Of a DNA stretch of 64,000 nucleotides, positions 53,816-64,000 are shown one piece after another. Each line of letters begins with the position of its first letter. Positions within the stretch are counted from its first letter, which is position 1. The notes below the pieces were generated by a model. The model was not told the origin of the DNA. It did not search any database and saw only the letters and a program-made list of their open reading frames with translations. This stretch comes from Stratiolaelaps scimitus (taxonomy: Eukaryota; Arthropoda; Arachnida; Mesostigmata; Laelapidae), in contig JABWDB010000031.1 of NCBI GenBank assembly GCA_019614645.1, forward strand, positions 62,001 through 126,000, written 5' to 3'. The translations under genes were made by a program, and so were the position numbers.

Positions 53816-56058
53816 TGTAAATATCAGCACACCCATTGTTCTGTCCCTTAAAAAGGCGGATATCTTTTTCGTCTTTTATTCAATTATTTTTAGTATAATT
53901 ATTCACTTATTACCATCAACGATGGTCTCTTATGTACAGAATATACACGAAGCGCGACAAGATGACATTGTCGCGCATGCACACAAATCGTCACAATATT
54001 AATAATAATAGTAATCTTATGGATTTCGCCTTTTCATTTGCCTATATTACAAGGGTATGTTACACATCGCGTCGTCTTCTTCACTGACGTCTGCACCGGT
54101 GCACCATTTACATTCCGTCTCACTCGCTATTATATATATATATATATATCTATATTCCACTTTGTTTAACTTTAATTAATTTAATTAATTAATAATTTAA
54201 TTTGCTTATCTTCGATCATCATAGCAATAATATTAATAATGATAACTAATGATTTCTAATATTAATAGTACTATAAGTCATTGTCCATCACACGAGCGCG
54301 TCGACACTTCGTTTGCGATGTCACTGTTGTATTGTATAATCATATATTACGGGGGTCAAGTGATCTGTGAATCTCTTAATGGAACAACAGAACTAAAAAT
54401 AAAATCATAAATAAGTGGTTTGATCTAGATCACCAAATAGTCGTTGTGATAATATTATTTAGAATATAATTCATAATAATAATAATAATAATATTATGTC
54501 ACCAGGCATTTATAACAGTCACAATTTTCAGTTGCTTTCCAACCTCGCGGGACACTTTCGGGTCGTACAAGGCTAATTGACGTGTTGAACACATTTGGTT
54601 GTGTGGTAATATTTTTTTGTTCCTCTATTTTCTCCTCAAAAAGCAGGTACAGTAATCTACGAACCAAAAATACTGGATTCTTCCGTAGAACTTAGTAGAA
54701 ACTTATATCACTAAGGTGCGTTCAGCTGAATGAATTGTGCGTGTTTAGGGTCAGCCCGACAGGCGACTCCTCTCCATCGGCAGACTGACCCCGCACTGTT
54801 TTCTCAGGAGCGATTTTAAGCCTCCTACAAAACTTCACACGCACAAACATTATATTACTCAAATGCGCCAAGATTATCCATACAGAAAATCGAACTTACT
54901 CTCGGAACTGCTCTGCTTGTTGGTCTTTCTTTTTTTTGCGATGTTGTTTTCTGTTGGACGTGTACATAAGCTTAGTATCAAAGCAGTTCTACGACTAGAG
55001 ACGAAACGTTCAAAATCAATTAACATATGTCGCCTTCGTAATCAATGATATATTCTCGCTTGGCTAGAAATCAATTAATCAGTCAATCAATTCAACTATA
55101 TACTCTGCTTAGCAATTCTTAGCTCGGAGGTGTCCTTTCTAATCTGCGGGTCGCAGCAGTGCTATCTGCTGCGATCTCACTGAACCAAAGTTACTGCTAA
55201 GGCTCAATACCTGTACCTGTGACGCCTTGACTTAGTGAATGGTAACAATTATACCTTTACCTTTAAAAAAAATTATACCTCTTTGTGGTGGTTATTGAAA
55301 CACCTCTGCATCTCTCTATGCTGCGAGATATCTGATTCTCTGATGGCGATAGCGGATGCACGTTGCCTTCACGGCCTTATCTCGGCCCCGGTACGAAACC
55401 TCATCATGAGAGGACCGAATACAATTTAATTTTCAAATTTCTTCCTCAATCTGATCCTATGGTTCACACGTCTGTCGTTTACTGTCGTCGCTGTTCAGAT
55501 CTTCATATACATATTTAGCATTTTTCCGTTGCAGGCAGCGTAGCACAACAATTACAATAATGTGGTAGTATTTGTAATAAATAATAATAGTAATAGATAA
55601 TATTGAGGTTATTGTTTGAGAACCTCGGCCATCACAGAACATTGGGCCAGCTAGTGATCGCCGGCTTATCGGTTCTTCAGGCAACTAAGGGGAGACCAAC
55701 GCCTTCTAAACCAAATACAATTAGAATATTCGTCTACTTGCTCCAATTAATTAACCTCTCTCGAATACTTGTTTGGGTCCTCACGGGACTGTTGACAGGT
55801 ATTCGGCAATTCGTATCTCAGTCAGCTTGCAGGTGCCAAGTGTGATCGCCCCATGGGGGCTATGCTCGAAACCATTGCTTTCCAGTCATTGTGTTTCAGT
55901 TATACCGTGATAAAATTTGTCTGCACAGTAAGATCTTGTTGAGGTTGCCGGCCATCACCCATCTACTGCTCCCTAGTATACCATAAGAACAAACGCTTCG
56001 TAAGAGTTGACTCCGAGTGCCCCCCCCCCCGGCCCATCGACGTGGATCTAGACATACA
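50726..56058. other. Intergenic, no supported gene
   Basis: A G/C-rich patch at about 51650-52680 carries overlapping frames on both strands, none with a recognisable domain or consistent splice sites; it may be a promoter or first-exon area. A possible acceptor lies at about 52524 (TTTATGGCAG). The rest is AT-rich with (TA)n at 53773 and (TAA)n near 54478. A small CGCAGCAG/CTGCTGCG hairpin lies near 55152. Confidence 0.35.
53773..53816. repeat. (TA)n microsatellite
   Basis: TA run with one TTT interruption. Confidence 0.92.
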
Positions 56059-59000
56059 TCAGTGTACGTTAAGGCTTCCAGGTAAGGCGTTGCCGAGGGA
56101 TGCTGGCGGCTGGACACCTTGAACGCCGACCTCTTCCCATCGGTGGACATCCATATCACCGAAATCGCCGAATGTGGGTGACGTATTGGGTAGGCTGGGG
56201 ACTTCGAGGGCTCGCCGTTTGATCAACTCGAACAAAGGATGATTCTCACGATTTACATCGTCTTTGGATTCGGTCTCGGGGTCGGTCTCAGTTTCAGTTC
56301 CCTCTGTGGACAGGGGCCGCTTTCGTGTTGCGGGGGCCGTCTGTGCGATGGTGTATTCTGGACGAGCCTGCAGAATGTAGTCGTGAACTTGCAATGGGAT
56401 CGGCACCCTAAAATAAATCATCACACTGTTAAACAGGCTATTCACTCGACATAATGCTCGGAAAAGTATTGTCTAACTCAATCAGTTATATGTATATACA
56501 AGATATATTTATTGAGACCGGGAGACAAGCAACTGGATTCATTTCTAAACGTGGTGGGTATGTGTGTATTAGTGAGTGTATTTTGCGTAGATTTCGTCGA
56601 ACATCTCACCTGTCAGGGATGAGGCCAGCAAGGTGAAACAGATGTTCCATGATGTCAGAGGACCGATGCTGATACAGAACCAGCTCCATGGACTCTTTAG
56701 GTAACGAGCGATATGGTGCACACGTGCTGATTGCTTCGAATCCATCGCCGCGGCGAAACGGAATCGATTGGGGTTGATAAAAGAATGCTGAGATGGCTGT
56801 AGCGTTTAACAATGACATGATAGCCTCCGGTCCCCTGTCGTAAGAAAAATTCGAGTCAATTAGCAACGAGTATCGACTAACCATTGAGGCAACATGCTGT
56901 CGACCACACGCCTTGTTCAGTATAAAACTGAATTTTACTTTTAGTGCTGCTATTACATTGTATTATATATTAGGGTGACCCAAAAAAACCGCACACATAT
57001 CGTCTTGCGCCGTATTCTTATTACTGGACGGTTTGAATTCAAATTTGGCGGGTAGTGAGATACAACAATTAGCAAGCAGCCGCTAGCATTCGGCTTTCGT
57101 TGGGCGTTCGAAATGACAACCGGCGGAGCTGGTCCCTCAGACTTGTATTCTCAGAGGGAAAGTGTCAAGTTTATGTTTCAACAAAAGAAATGTCAAGCTG
57201 AAATCCATCGAGAGTTGGTTAGTGTGCACGGCCATAATGCCCTGAGTCGACGACAGGTCTACTATTGGTGTTCGCAGTTTAGGCAAGGCGACTTGGACAT
57301 TAATGAACATTGAGGGCGGCCATCCCCTCCCGAATCTCGATTCGGCGAACGGATCGAAATGATCGAAAACGCTTTTGAGGAAACTAGAGCTTGGTCATTG
57401 AGGACTTTGTCGGGTAAAATTGGCGTGCCTCGTGAAACATGTCGTCGATTTATTAACAATAATCTGAGGATTCAGGAAAAAAATGTAAATGGGTCCCTCA
57501 TAAACTCGGTCCTGGCCAACTGAAAATGCGTGAGGAATGCTCGCGAGACAATTTGAAGATATATAGGCAGCAAAAGAGTCGTTTAGAGCATACCGTTGCA
57601 GTGAACGAGACATGGATCAGCCTGTATAGGGGAGCGGAAAAAGATCAAGTGAAACAGTGGCTACGACCAGGCGAACAGGAAATGGCGGTAGCAGTACGAA
57701 ATAGATTCGAGCCTAAAGGAATGATAGTTCTTGACATGGATTTCAACGGAATTTGCAACTACAAGATTTTGGTCCCAAAAAGAAAAAATGAACTGGGCTC
57801 GATATCTCGAGTTCTTGAAGGGACTCATGAATCATTGGCATGGCAATAGGAAGCACCGCGTGCGGCTGCTCGACGACAATGCTAGGGCACATCGTACCGA
57901 TGAAAAAACTATTAATTGAGCAGTGGTGTCACCCACCCTATTCGCCTGATTTAAGTCCGTGTGACTATGGTTCCTTCCATAAATTAAAGAGGGCTACAAG
58001 TGGCCAAAGGTATGCAAACATCGATTTGACGCGAGAGGCCTTCAATAACGAAGTTATAAATGGGAATAGAAATAGTGCATACCTAGCCGTCAGAAGGCTG
58101 CCAGAATTCTGGATCCATTTATAAATAAAAGAGGTGCATACCTCTAACTCATACTAAAAATCTTTGTTTTAACTTACTTAGTTTAGCCGATATTGAAATT
58201 TATGTGTGCGGTTTTTTTTGGGTCAACCTAATATAATTGTAACTTGACCCTTGAGATAATGAAGCGACTATAAACAGAAAATCCCGTTATCTGATTCCGG
58301 TTTTCTGATAACGTGCATGCAATATTGACTATAGAGAGAAAGCAAAAGTGTAACCATGACGATCCTTTTCCACCTTCTAATTAAAGACCCTAGCACTAAC
58401 CTTTTACTTAGGCAGACCTTCAATGAATTCCGCATGCCAAATACCGCTCCCCCTCATAGTTCAACAAATATAGTATATATATATATATATATAGCATATC
58501 AAATTTACCCACCTGCATGATACGCGAATCGATCTGTTGATGGGAACGTAGGGTACTAGTAATTTGCACATGTTGTATCCGAACGATCCAGGGAAGCCAT
58601 ACGGATTCTTAATGCCCTCGGGAAAGACCTTGGTAGATACTGAATCGGCAACCATTTGCATTGTGTCCCGGATGGCAGACTCGTCAGACTCGGCGTTCAA
58701 GATCTCACTGGAAGTAGAACACTCATCCACATCCATTGCCGGGTCAGCCGACGTGACCATATGATCGATGTCACCGCCGCACACGCTCATTGGCTGCGGG
58801 CTGCTCGCCATCGACGTCCTGGTGTCGTCTTCCGCTGGAACAACAGCAATCGTCTCGTGAGCACCTTCATCGACCTTTAATGTATGCTCCATTTCTGCTA
58901 GCCTGGCGATTTCCTCGAGGACGTCGATAAGCGCGGAAGACACCACTGACATTGAGACATCGTCAATTTTGTGTTCACTCTGGTTCGCCTTTTGGTCGGA

Positions 59001-62000
59001 ATCGGTCAATATTTCGTTCTTTGGTGTATGGTCACCGTTAACAGCTGGCTTATCTGTGATGTCGTCGAATTCAGTGGCCTTGGTATCAGGTTTGCAGGGT
59101 GCTGTCCTGATTTCGTTTGATAGCGCTGCGTCATCATCTTGCTTGAGGGCTGCTTTCGGAGCGTCCAACTTTTCTGGCAATTCCCGTTTCACGTCGACAG
59201 CGTCCTCGCTAGCTGATGTCTCCATCTTCAGGTCCTGCGAGTTGTCTAGAAGATTACGTTCACTTATCACTGACGATGCAGTGGGCTTTAAATCGATCAC
59301 TTTTTCACTACGGTTATCATTTGCATCTAATACAGTTTTCAGAGATTCCTCATCCCGTCTCTTCGGTGAGTGTTCGTCCACCGACTCCTTGAATCCTCCT
59401 GACAGTCGTCCTTCGACGTACAAGTCATCGTCGCGTGTTGTCGACACGAACGGCTCCGTATTTGTCGTGATATCCTCTGGCCGCATTAGGAGACTCACTG
59501 ACGCTGTTGAAGATGTGGGAGGCTCGAGGAAATACCTCTCTACAGCGCTTTCTAGCTGGAGAACCCGCTCGATCTGATTTGGAGATACGACGATCGTTAG
59601 CTTACGAACGAGCGCGAGTATTTTCTCGAGTACCAGCCGTTTGAAAAGGCACACCTCGGCCAGGCGACATCGGGTGCGTTCGCTACAGGACTCTAAGGCC
59701 CAGAAGAAGCGGCTGAGATTGGTGATACACATTTCGATTGTCTCCTGCACGTTGGGCTCTTTGGTGACAACTGCGGGGGCAGCTGTGGGCGCTGCTGCTG
59801 GGGGGGCAGGCGCATCGGCAGGCGTCGTCGCCGCCGCCGCCGTCTGCACTTTCTGGCCGCCCGCGTCCGAGAGAATGCTGCAAATGCTGAACTTCATTTC
59901 TGGACCGGAGGCCGAATGTCGCCTCATAACTTCTGTCGGTATGTGTAGCAACGCACAACTGGTGGCTAACGTGCTGAAGCTCTGGGAGCGTTCTGCGGGG
60001 CAGATTGAAGCTGCGGAAGATGCTGAGGTGCAGGGAGAGGATAGGAGATTTGCAGGTGACGCACGCTCGGCGGCCGCCACGGGGAATTCCATACGGAACA
60101 CATCAGCGTTGATGTCCCCACTTGGGCTGCTCCCTAATCGCATCGAGTCTGAGAATAGCTCGGAGTCCGACTGAGATCGACACGCACCAGTTAGATTATC
60201 GGCGTTGCCGCCGACGTGCTCCGCACGTGGGGCATCGTCTGATTCGTCGCCAAGCTTGTCATCAGCTATCGCGTTAAGGACCGCCTCTAGAGTGGAGGAC
60301 ATCACGAAGTCGGGGGGTGGTAACTTTATAGGTGATGGAGGAGGTGACGACACTTGGCGCGGCATTCGCCATATCCGGTTTTGAGGTTGCTTCACAACGA
60401 CAGGCTGCTTGCTCAACTGGAAGTTCGTTTCGAGAAATTTGTCCTTGTCTGTGTTCGCCGACTCTCGGACGCTTTCGGTAATTTGTAATTTGGTCTTTTC
60501 AGCCTTCTCACGTTCTTTTAGCTGATTGGCTTGGCGCCTAGCGAACGACACGGTAAATGGCACTGTCAATGGACTCGGGATACGCAGTTGAGATTCCCAC
60601 AAGAGAGCAGCACTACCCCAGCCGAAGTTTTGTGTTCCCAGAAGATCCGTTGCTTGCTCTGAAAATGTACGCATAAAACAGATCTGTCTTAGCACGCATT
60701 CGATATTACATCACAGCAGAATGGTGGTCATCTTGTGCTTGGTTTTGCATTTTTCGCAAGCACTATTGGGAGTACTAAACATTCTATATATATATATATA
60801 TATATATCATGTGTATCAGTCATTGGGGAGCATGCTTGTCACGTAATCACATTCGCATCTTACCTGATACGAAGGCAGCATTGTTGATGACGGCCTGCGA
60901 GGAGCTGCCTTTCTTTGTCTTGGCCTTTTTCGTCTTCTTTTCATCGGGTGGCGTCTGATGCTTTCGTTCCTCATCACTTTTACGCTTTTTTCGGCTCCCG
61001 TCAACAGCTGAACCTCGAGTGTCGCGCGTCGACGGCGGTGAGGGACTTTTCCGGGTCACCGGCCCAGATGGCGGAGCTACAATTGGTTTAATCTTAATTG
61101 ACGTTACGGCGGGGTATTCGGGCTCTAGGCCGCTCTTTGGCGTGGTGCTGCTCTTCTCAAACGTCGTGTGACGGTTATCCCGCAGTGGGGGCGAGGTAAT
61201 TGTCAAGGTCTCACAGGTTGTCGGGCTGGTGTTCAGCTTGATCTTTAATACCGTCGGTGGCTTGCCAGCCACCGTCGAGGCGGATGCCGTCGTTGGTGAC
61301 AATACGACGGAGGGAACAAGATGGCTAGATTTGTGTGTGCCCCCATGATGTCCATGATGATGATGGTGCGCTGATGAGGAGCCACTGGACGAACTCGTTA
61401 GTCCACTCGATGAATTCTTGTGATTATTTCGATGTCCTTGACCGGTCTTGTGGTGGCCGACCGACGATTGCTGTATAGCAACAGGCCGAACGGCTTGTTT
61501 TCCTACTGACAGCGACCGCTCCTTGTCTATCGGCGACGTTGTTGATGATGATACGGAGGCTGATCCAGCCTTGTTACCTACATTGCTATGAGGTGTATGC
61601 TTTGCACTGGCCGGTTGTGTTTGACTCGGCGACTCCTTGTGTGGAACGGTCGCATCGACAGACCCTTGCGACGGCGTCATCTTGAGAGTTTGGGGCCGGG
61701 CGACGACAATCGCTTGATTTTTCCGTTGTTGACTTATGTTCGATGTGCTGACTCCGTTGGCCATCTGTACCTGGCCATCGCTTGGAGCGGACAGAGGTGG
61801 AGGATTCACAATTGGACTTCTGGAATGCTTCGTCGAATTCTGAGATGAGTTATACTGTACACTACTACGGGCGTGATTGCCCGCCGAGCATCGGTTCTTA
61901 TCGTTGCCATTGCCTGTAAATGATCGCAACGTGGGACAACAAACACGGAGTTTTATAAAAACGCGAAGAGATTCATAACACGGGTACTTCGTCTCGACAG

Positions 62001-64000
62001 CGTTAAGGTGTAGCAGTGTATTCGCTTCAAGCAACTGCAAAGAGGAGTATTTTCGTTGGTTTGATTTTTCACTTCTCTTAAGACGATGATCGATCAAATT
62101 TCACCTGGATAATCTTAAGCTAATGCGTCACCGAATGTCATGAACGGCCAAAGCAGCAACACCTCAGCAGGTCCGCGCCCGGCATCCACCTTTCGATTTG
62201 GCGAAAAAATGTGACTGGCTATCGATTGCATCGCTCGAAGGGCAGTGATGCTCCCTCTGGGGGCTGTTTAGTTTTTGTGCCTAGCAGTTCCGGGGGGGAG
62301 TGTGTGATCATTTGGCCGCGTATTTAAAGAAACAGCATCGAAATGTAAAAAAAAATTCAAAACTGCGTGGCTATGCGGAAAATAGCCTAGCTTAACTCTC
62401 GAATGGATGAGCGCGATTCGCCCAGGGCCGTCCGTGAGCTTTTCACGTCGTTCCAAACGTGTTGTTTGTTGCGAAGCAGGCATCTATCGTTTAGGAGATC
62501 AAAGGGGAATTTTGACCCAGACTAAATGTTGTGTGTTATATATTATTATTATTATTAATATTACGATATATTACAAAGACGTCCCATCAAGTACATGTCA
62601 ATGCATATAAGCTTAGGGCTCTCAAAGCTAAATTACATTGTGTACGTTAATTGGAACAATCGCATTGTTCCTAATAGCGGTCGATTGATTTGGCGAAAGA
62701 TGGATAGAAAGGGGCTGAGCGAATGAAATTATGTCATTGTCACAATTTTGATATTGTACCATTGACAAGCGACTGATGTTGTTGATGTTGACGCTGTTGT
62801 TTGTTGCTGTTGCTGTTGTTGTTGTTGCTTTGGTTTGCATTATTGCTGTTCTTGCTGTTTCCAGCCTTGTTGCCGATAGAAGTATGTTGTTGTTGCTGTT
62901 GTTGTTGCGTTGTAAGTGTTCGGTCGATTGTTGTTGAGACGTTCGAGTCCCAATTATCGGCCTCTTCCTCTTCTGTCGAGTCACCTGTTGTTTCATGGTT
63001 ACAATTTTCCAGCATCCCCGATCCAAGTGCCGCCAACGACTTCAGCTGAGAGAGTTGCCCCAGCTGTGTTGTTATCATCGGGCCTCCGGCGCCCCCCGCC
63101 CGAGAGTATGTTCTGCTCTTGCTTGTGCCGCTATTGGAGCCCTTCGTGGTGCTAACGCCACCGTTGAGAAGAGCACCCCGAGCCATATCGATGCTCTTTG
63201 TGTCAACCTGCAAACAGGAAGCAAGCAAGTGTATGGGGCGTATTAATGCAAATCATTCCACGGTACATGCTGGGTCTTCCATGACGTGGGACGGTAGATA
63301 AAAATGCTAACTTCAACGTTCAGTACTGAAGCAATGGAGCTCAACAGGCGACATTATCGAATGATTTCTACAACGTCGCTGGTTCGATGGTTCAAAATTG
63401 GAGGTGGTTTCATTGACGCGTATTGGTTTAGAGGTAAAGGTTCATTGGTTTATTAAAGGAGCTGCAATCTTAGCAACTATAAACTCTCTTATAGTCGTAT
63501 CTACCTTCTGGGACGCTAGTTTTCGTTTTCTATCTACGTATTTTTCTGCTGTGTGGGTGTGTGTGTGTATCTTAGGAGACTTCTCACCTTATATTTCCCA
63601 TATTGCACATTACTGCCCGACGACAACACTCCGCCATTAGCAATTACCACGTGCTTCCCATTGACCCTCTGCTGTTGCTGCTTTGAGTTCAAATTGTTCT
63701 TGGTGGTGATTTTCGATTCGAGCGGTGCTAGTGACTCGTATAGTGTCTTCGCTTTGCTGCACAGCGCCGGATCGAATTCGACGAATTTGAAGCTCAGTGT
63801 GAGAGGTCCTTCAAACTTATAGTCGGCCATATAGCACACGTCAATAAGGGTGAGGTCAGGATCGAGGAGTAGTCGATCTTTATCCTTGTCTTCTATACCC
63901 TCTATACTGTCTGTTCTGGCGCCTTTACTCGTTAACTTCGGCTTGTTGATGTCCAGCTTCTCGAGATGGAGGTGTACTGCCAACGAAGCGGGTGGAGAGA
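56059..64000 (-). CDS. Large nuclear protein, PCGF/Psc-like (RAWUL-like domain), 5' end beyond the window
   Basis: Six exons in coding order: 63588-64000 (open at the window edge), 62760-63207, 60864-61913, 58513-60658, 56610-56834 and 56059-56407. All phases match (0,1,1,2,2), giving 1,542 in-window residues. The first exon carries LTLIDVCYMADYKFEGPL followed by TLSFKF, which resembles the end of the RAWUL domain of Polycomb group RING finger proteins (TL.D.aYiY.W....Pl.L.yr). The long, disordered remainder fits the Psc/Su(z)2 class: poly-Gln and Asn, a His-rich stretch (AHHHHHGHHGG), KR-rich nuclear-localisation-like clusters (RKKRKSDEERKHQ, then KKTKKAKTKK), PPPSPIKLPPPDF, and acidic Ser-rich parts. 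A folded-looking part follows near the end (NPYGFPGSFGYNMCKLLVPY, and SSDIMEHLFHLAGLIPDRVP). Any RING finger would lie outside the window. The RAWUL call rests on pattern memory and may be wrong; that this is a single large nuclear-type gene is well supported. Confidence 0.72.
56971..58230 (+). mobile_element. mariner-type DNA transposon, decayed
   Basis: About 1.26 kb between inverted terminal repeats of some 28 bp (left GGGTGACCC, A-run, CCGCACACATA; right the complement of TATGTGTGCGG, T-run, GGGTCAACC). The repeats differ by one substitution near the tip and one base in the A-run. A TA dinucleotide flanks each end, the target duplication of this superfamily. The length is right for mariner. 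It lies in an intron of the large nuclear gene (between 56834 and 58513), antisense to it. Confidence 0.93.
57113..58124 (+). pseudogene. Broken mariner transposase
   Basis: The N-terminal helix-turn-helix part (SVKFMFQQKKCQAEIHREL, then LSRRQVYYWCSQFRQGD) is intact for 66 codons and then stops. Downstream pieces fall in several frames: a linker-like VPRETCRRFINNN, the NETWI segment where the first catalytic Asp is expected (here Asn), LLDDNARAH with the second Asp, and HPPYSPDLSPCDYGSF with the third. The spacing between the last two is several codons short of the usual 34 and crosses a frameshift. It cannot make an active enzyme. Confidence 0.9.
62799..62915 (-). repeat. CAA/CAG-rich coding repeat (poly-Gln/Asn)
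   Basis: Reverse-strand triplets coding Gln and Asn runs in the second in-window exon of the large nuclear gene. Mixed CAA and CAG codons show an older tract rather than a fresh expansion. Confidence 0.85.
63431..63503 (-). repeat. SINE family A, 3' part
   Basis: GAGGTAAAGGTTCATTGGTT, TATTAAAGGAGCTGCAAT and TATAAACTCTCTTATAG match the tail and body of the 4782 element in reverse. The tRNA-like head is absent. It sits in the intron between 63207 and 63588 of the large nuclear gene, in the same orientation as the gene. Confidence 0.7.

Noticed and set aside
55246..55270. A further SINE tail (ACCTTTACCTTT)
   Set aside because: Only the tail-like hexamers are present without any body sequence, so it is not distinguishable from simple sequence.

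Overview
The window is eukaryotic nuclear DNA. Genes are split by GT-AG introns whose phases can be followed, AATAAA signals follow 3' ends, (TA)n and (TAA)n microsatellites are abundant, tRNA-derived SINEs are present, and there is a mariner DNA transposon. A perilipin, a secernin, a trypsin-like protease, a Polycomb-like nuclear protein and several lineage-restricted secreted proteins fit an arthropod. A parasitiform mite or tick is my best guess, but this is inference and no single marker proves it.

Layout. 0.5-6.6 kb (+): two tandem paralogous two-exon genes for secreted proteins I cannot name. 9.4-9.7 kb (+): a small single-pass membrane protein or terminal exon. 11-14 kb (+): a six-exon trypsin-fold serine protease with a SINE in an intron. 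18.7-19.9 kb (-): perilipin. 20-34 kb: a gene-poor AT-rich tract with microsatellites, SINE pieces and a transposase relic. 34.3-35.1 kb (+): an intronless membrane/secreted protein with a furin-type site. 36.9-37.1 kb (+): an orphan terminal exon with a polyA signal. 38.3-43.5 kb (+): a six-exon gene for a 670-residue secreted Met/His/Asp-rich protein with a TATA promoter and a very strong hairpin in its last intron. 46.1-50.3 kb (-): a complete seven-exon secernin. 50.5 kb (+): a well-bounded orphan exon coding a six-Cys segment. 56-64 kb (-): the last six exons of a large nuclear protein whose first in-window part resembles a PCGF RAWUL domain. A decayed mariner sits in one of its introns.

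Exons were joined by reading GT/AG sites and checking that reading phase carries across each junction. In the secernin, the Met/His-rich gene, the large nuclear gene and exons 2-6 of the protease every junction keeps phase. I see no operon-like logic; the genes are independent. The best candidates for undescribed biology are the tandem secreted pair, the Met/His/Asp-rich secreted protein with its intronic palindrome, the orphan Cys-rich exon, and a roughly 50-nt structured dispersed repeat found in three places.
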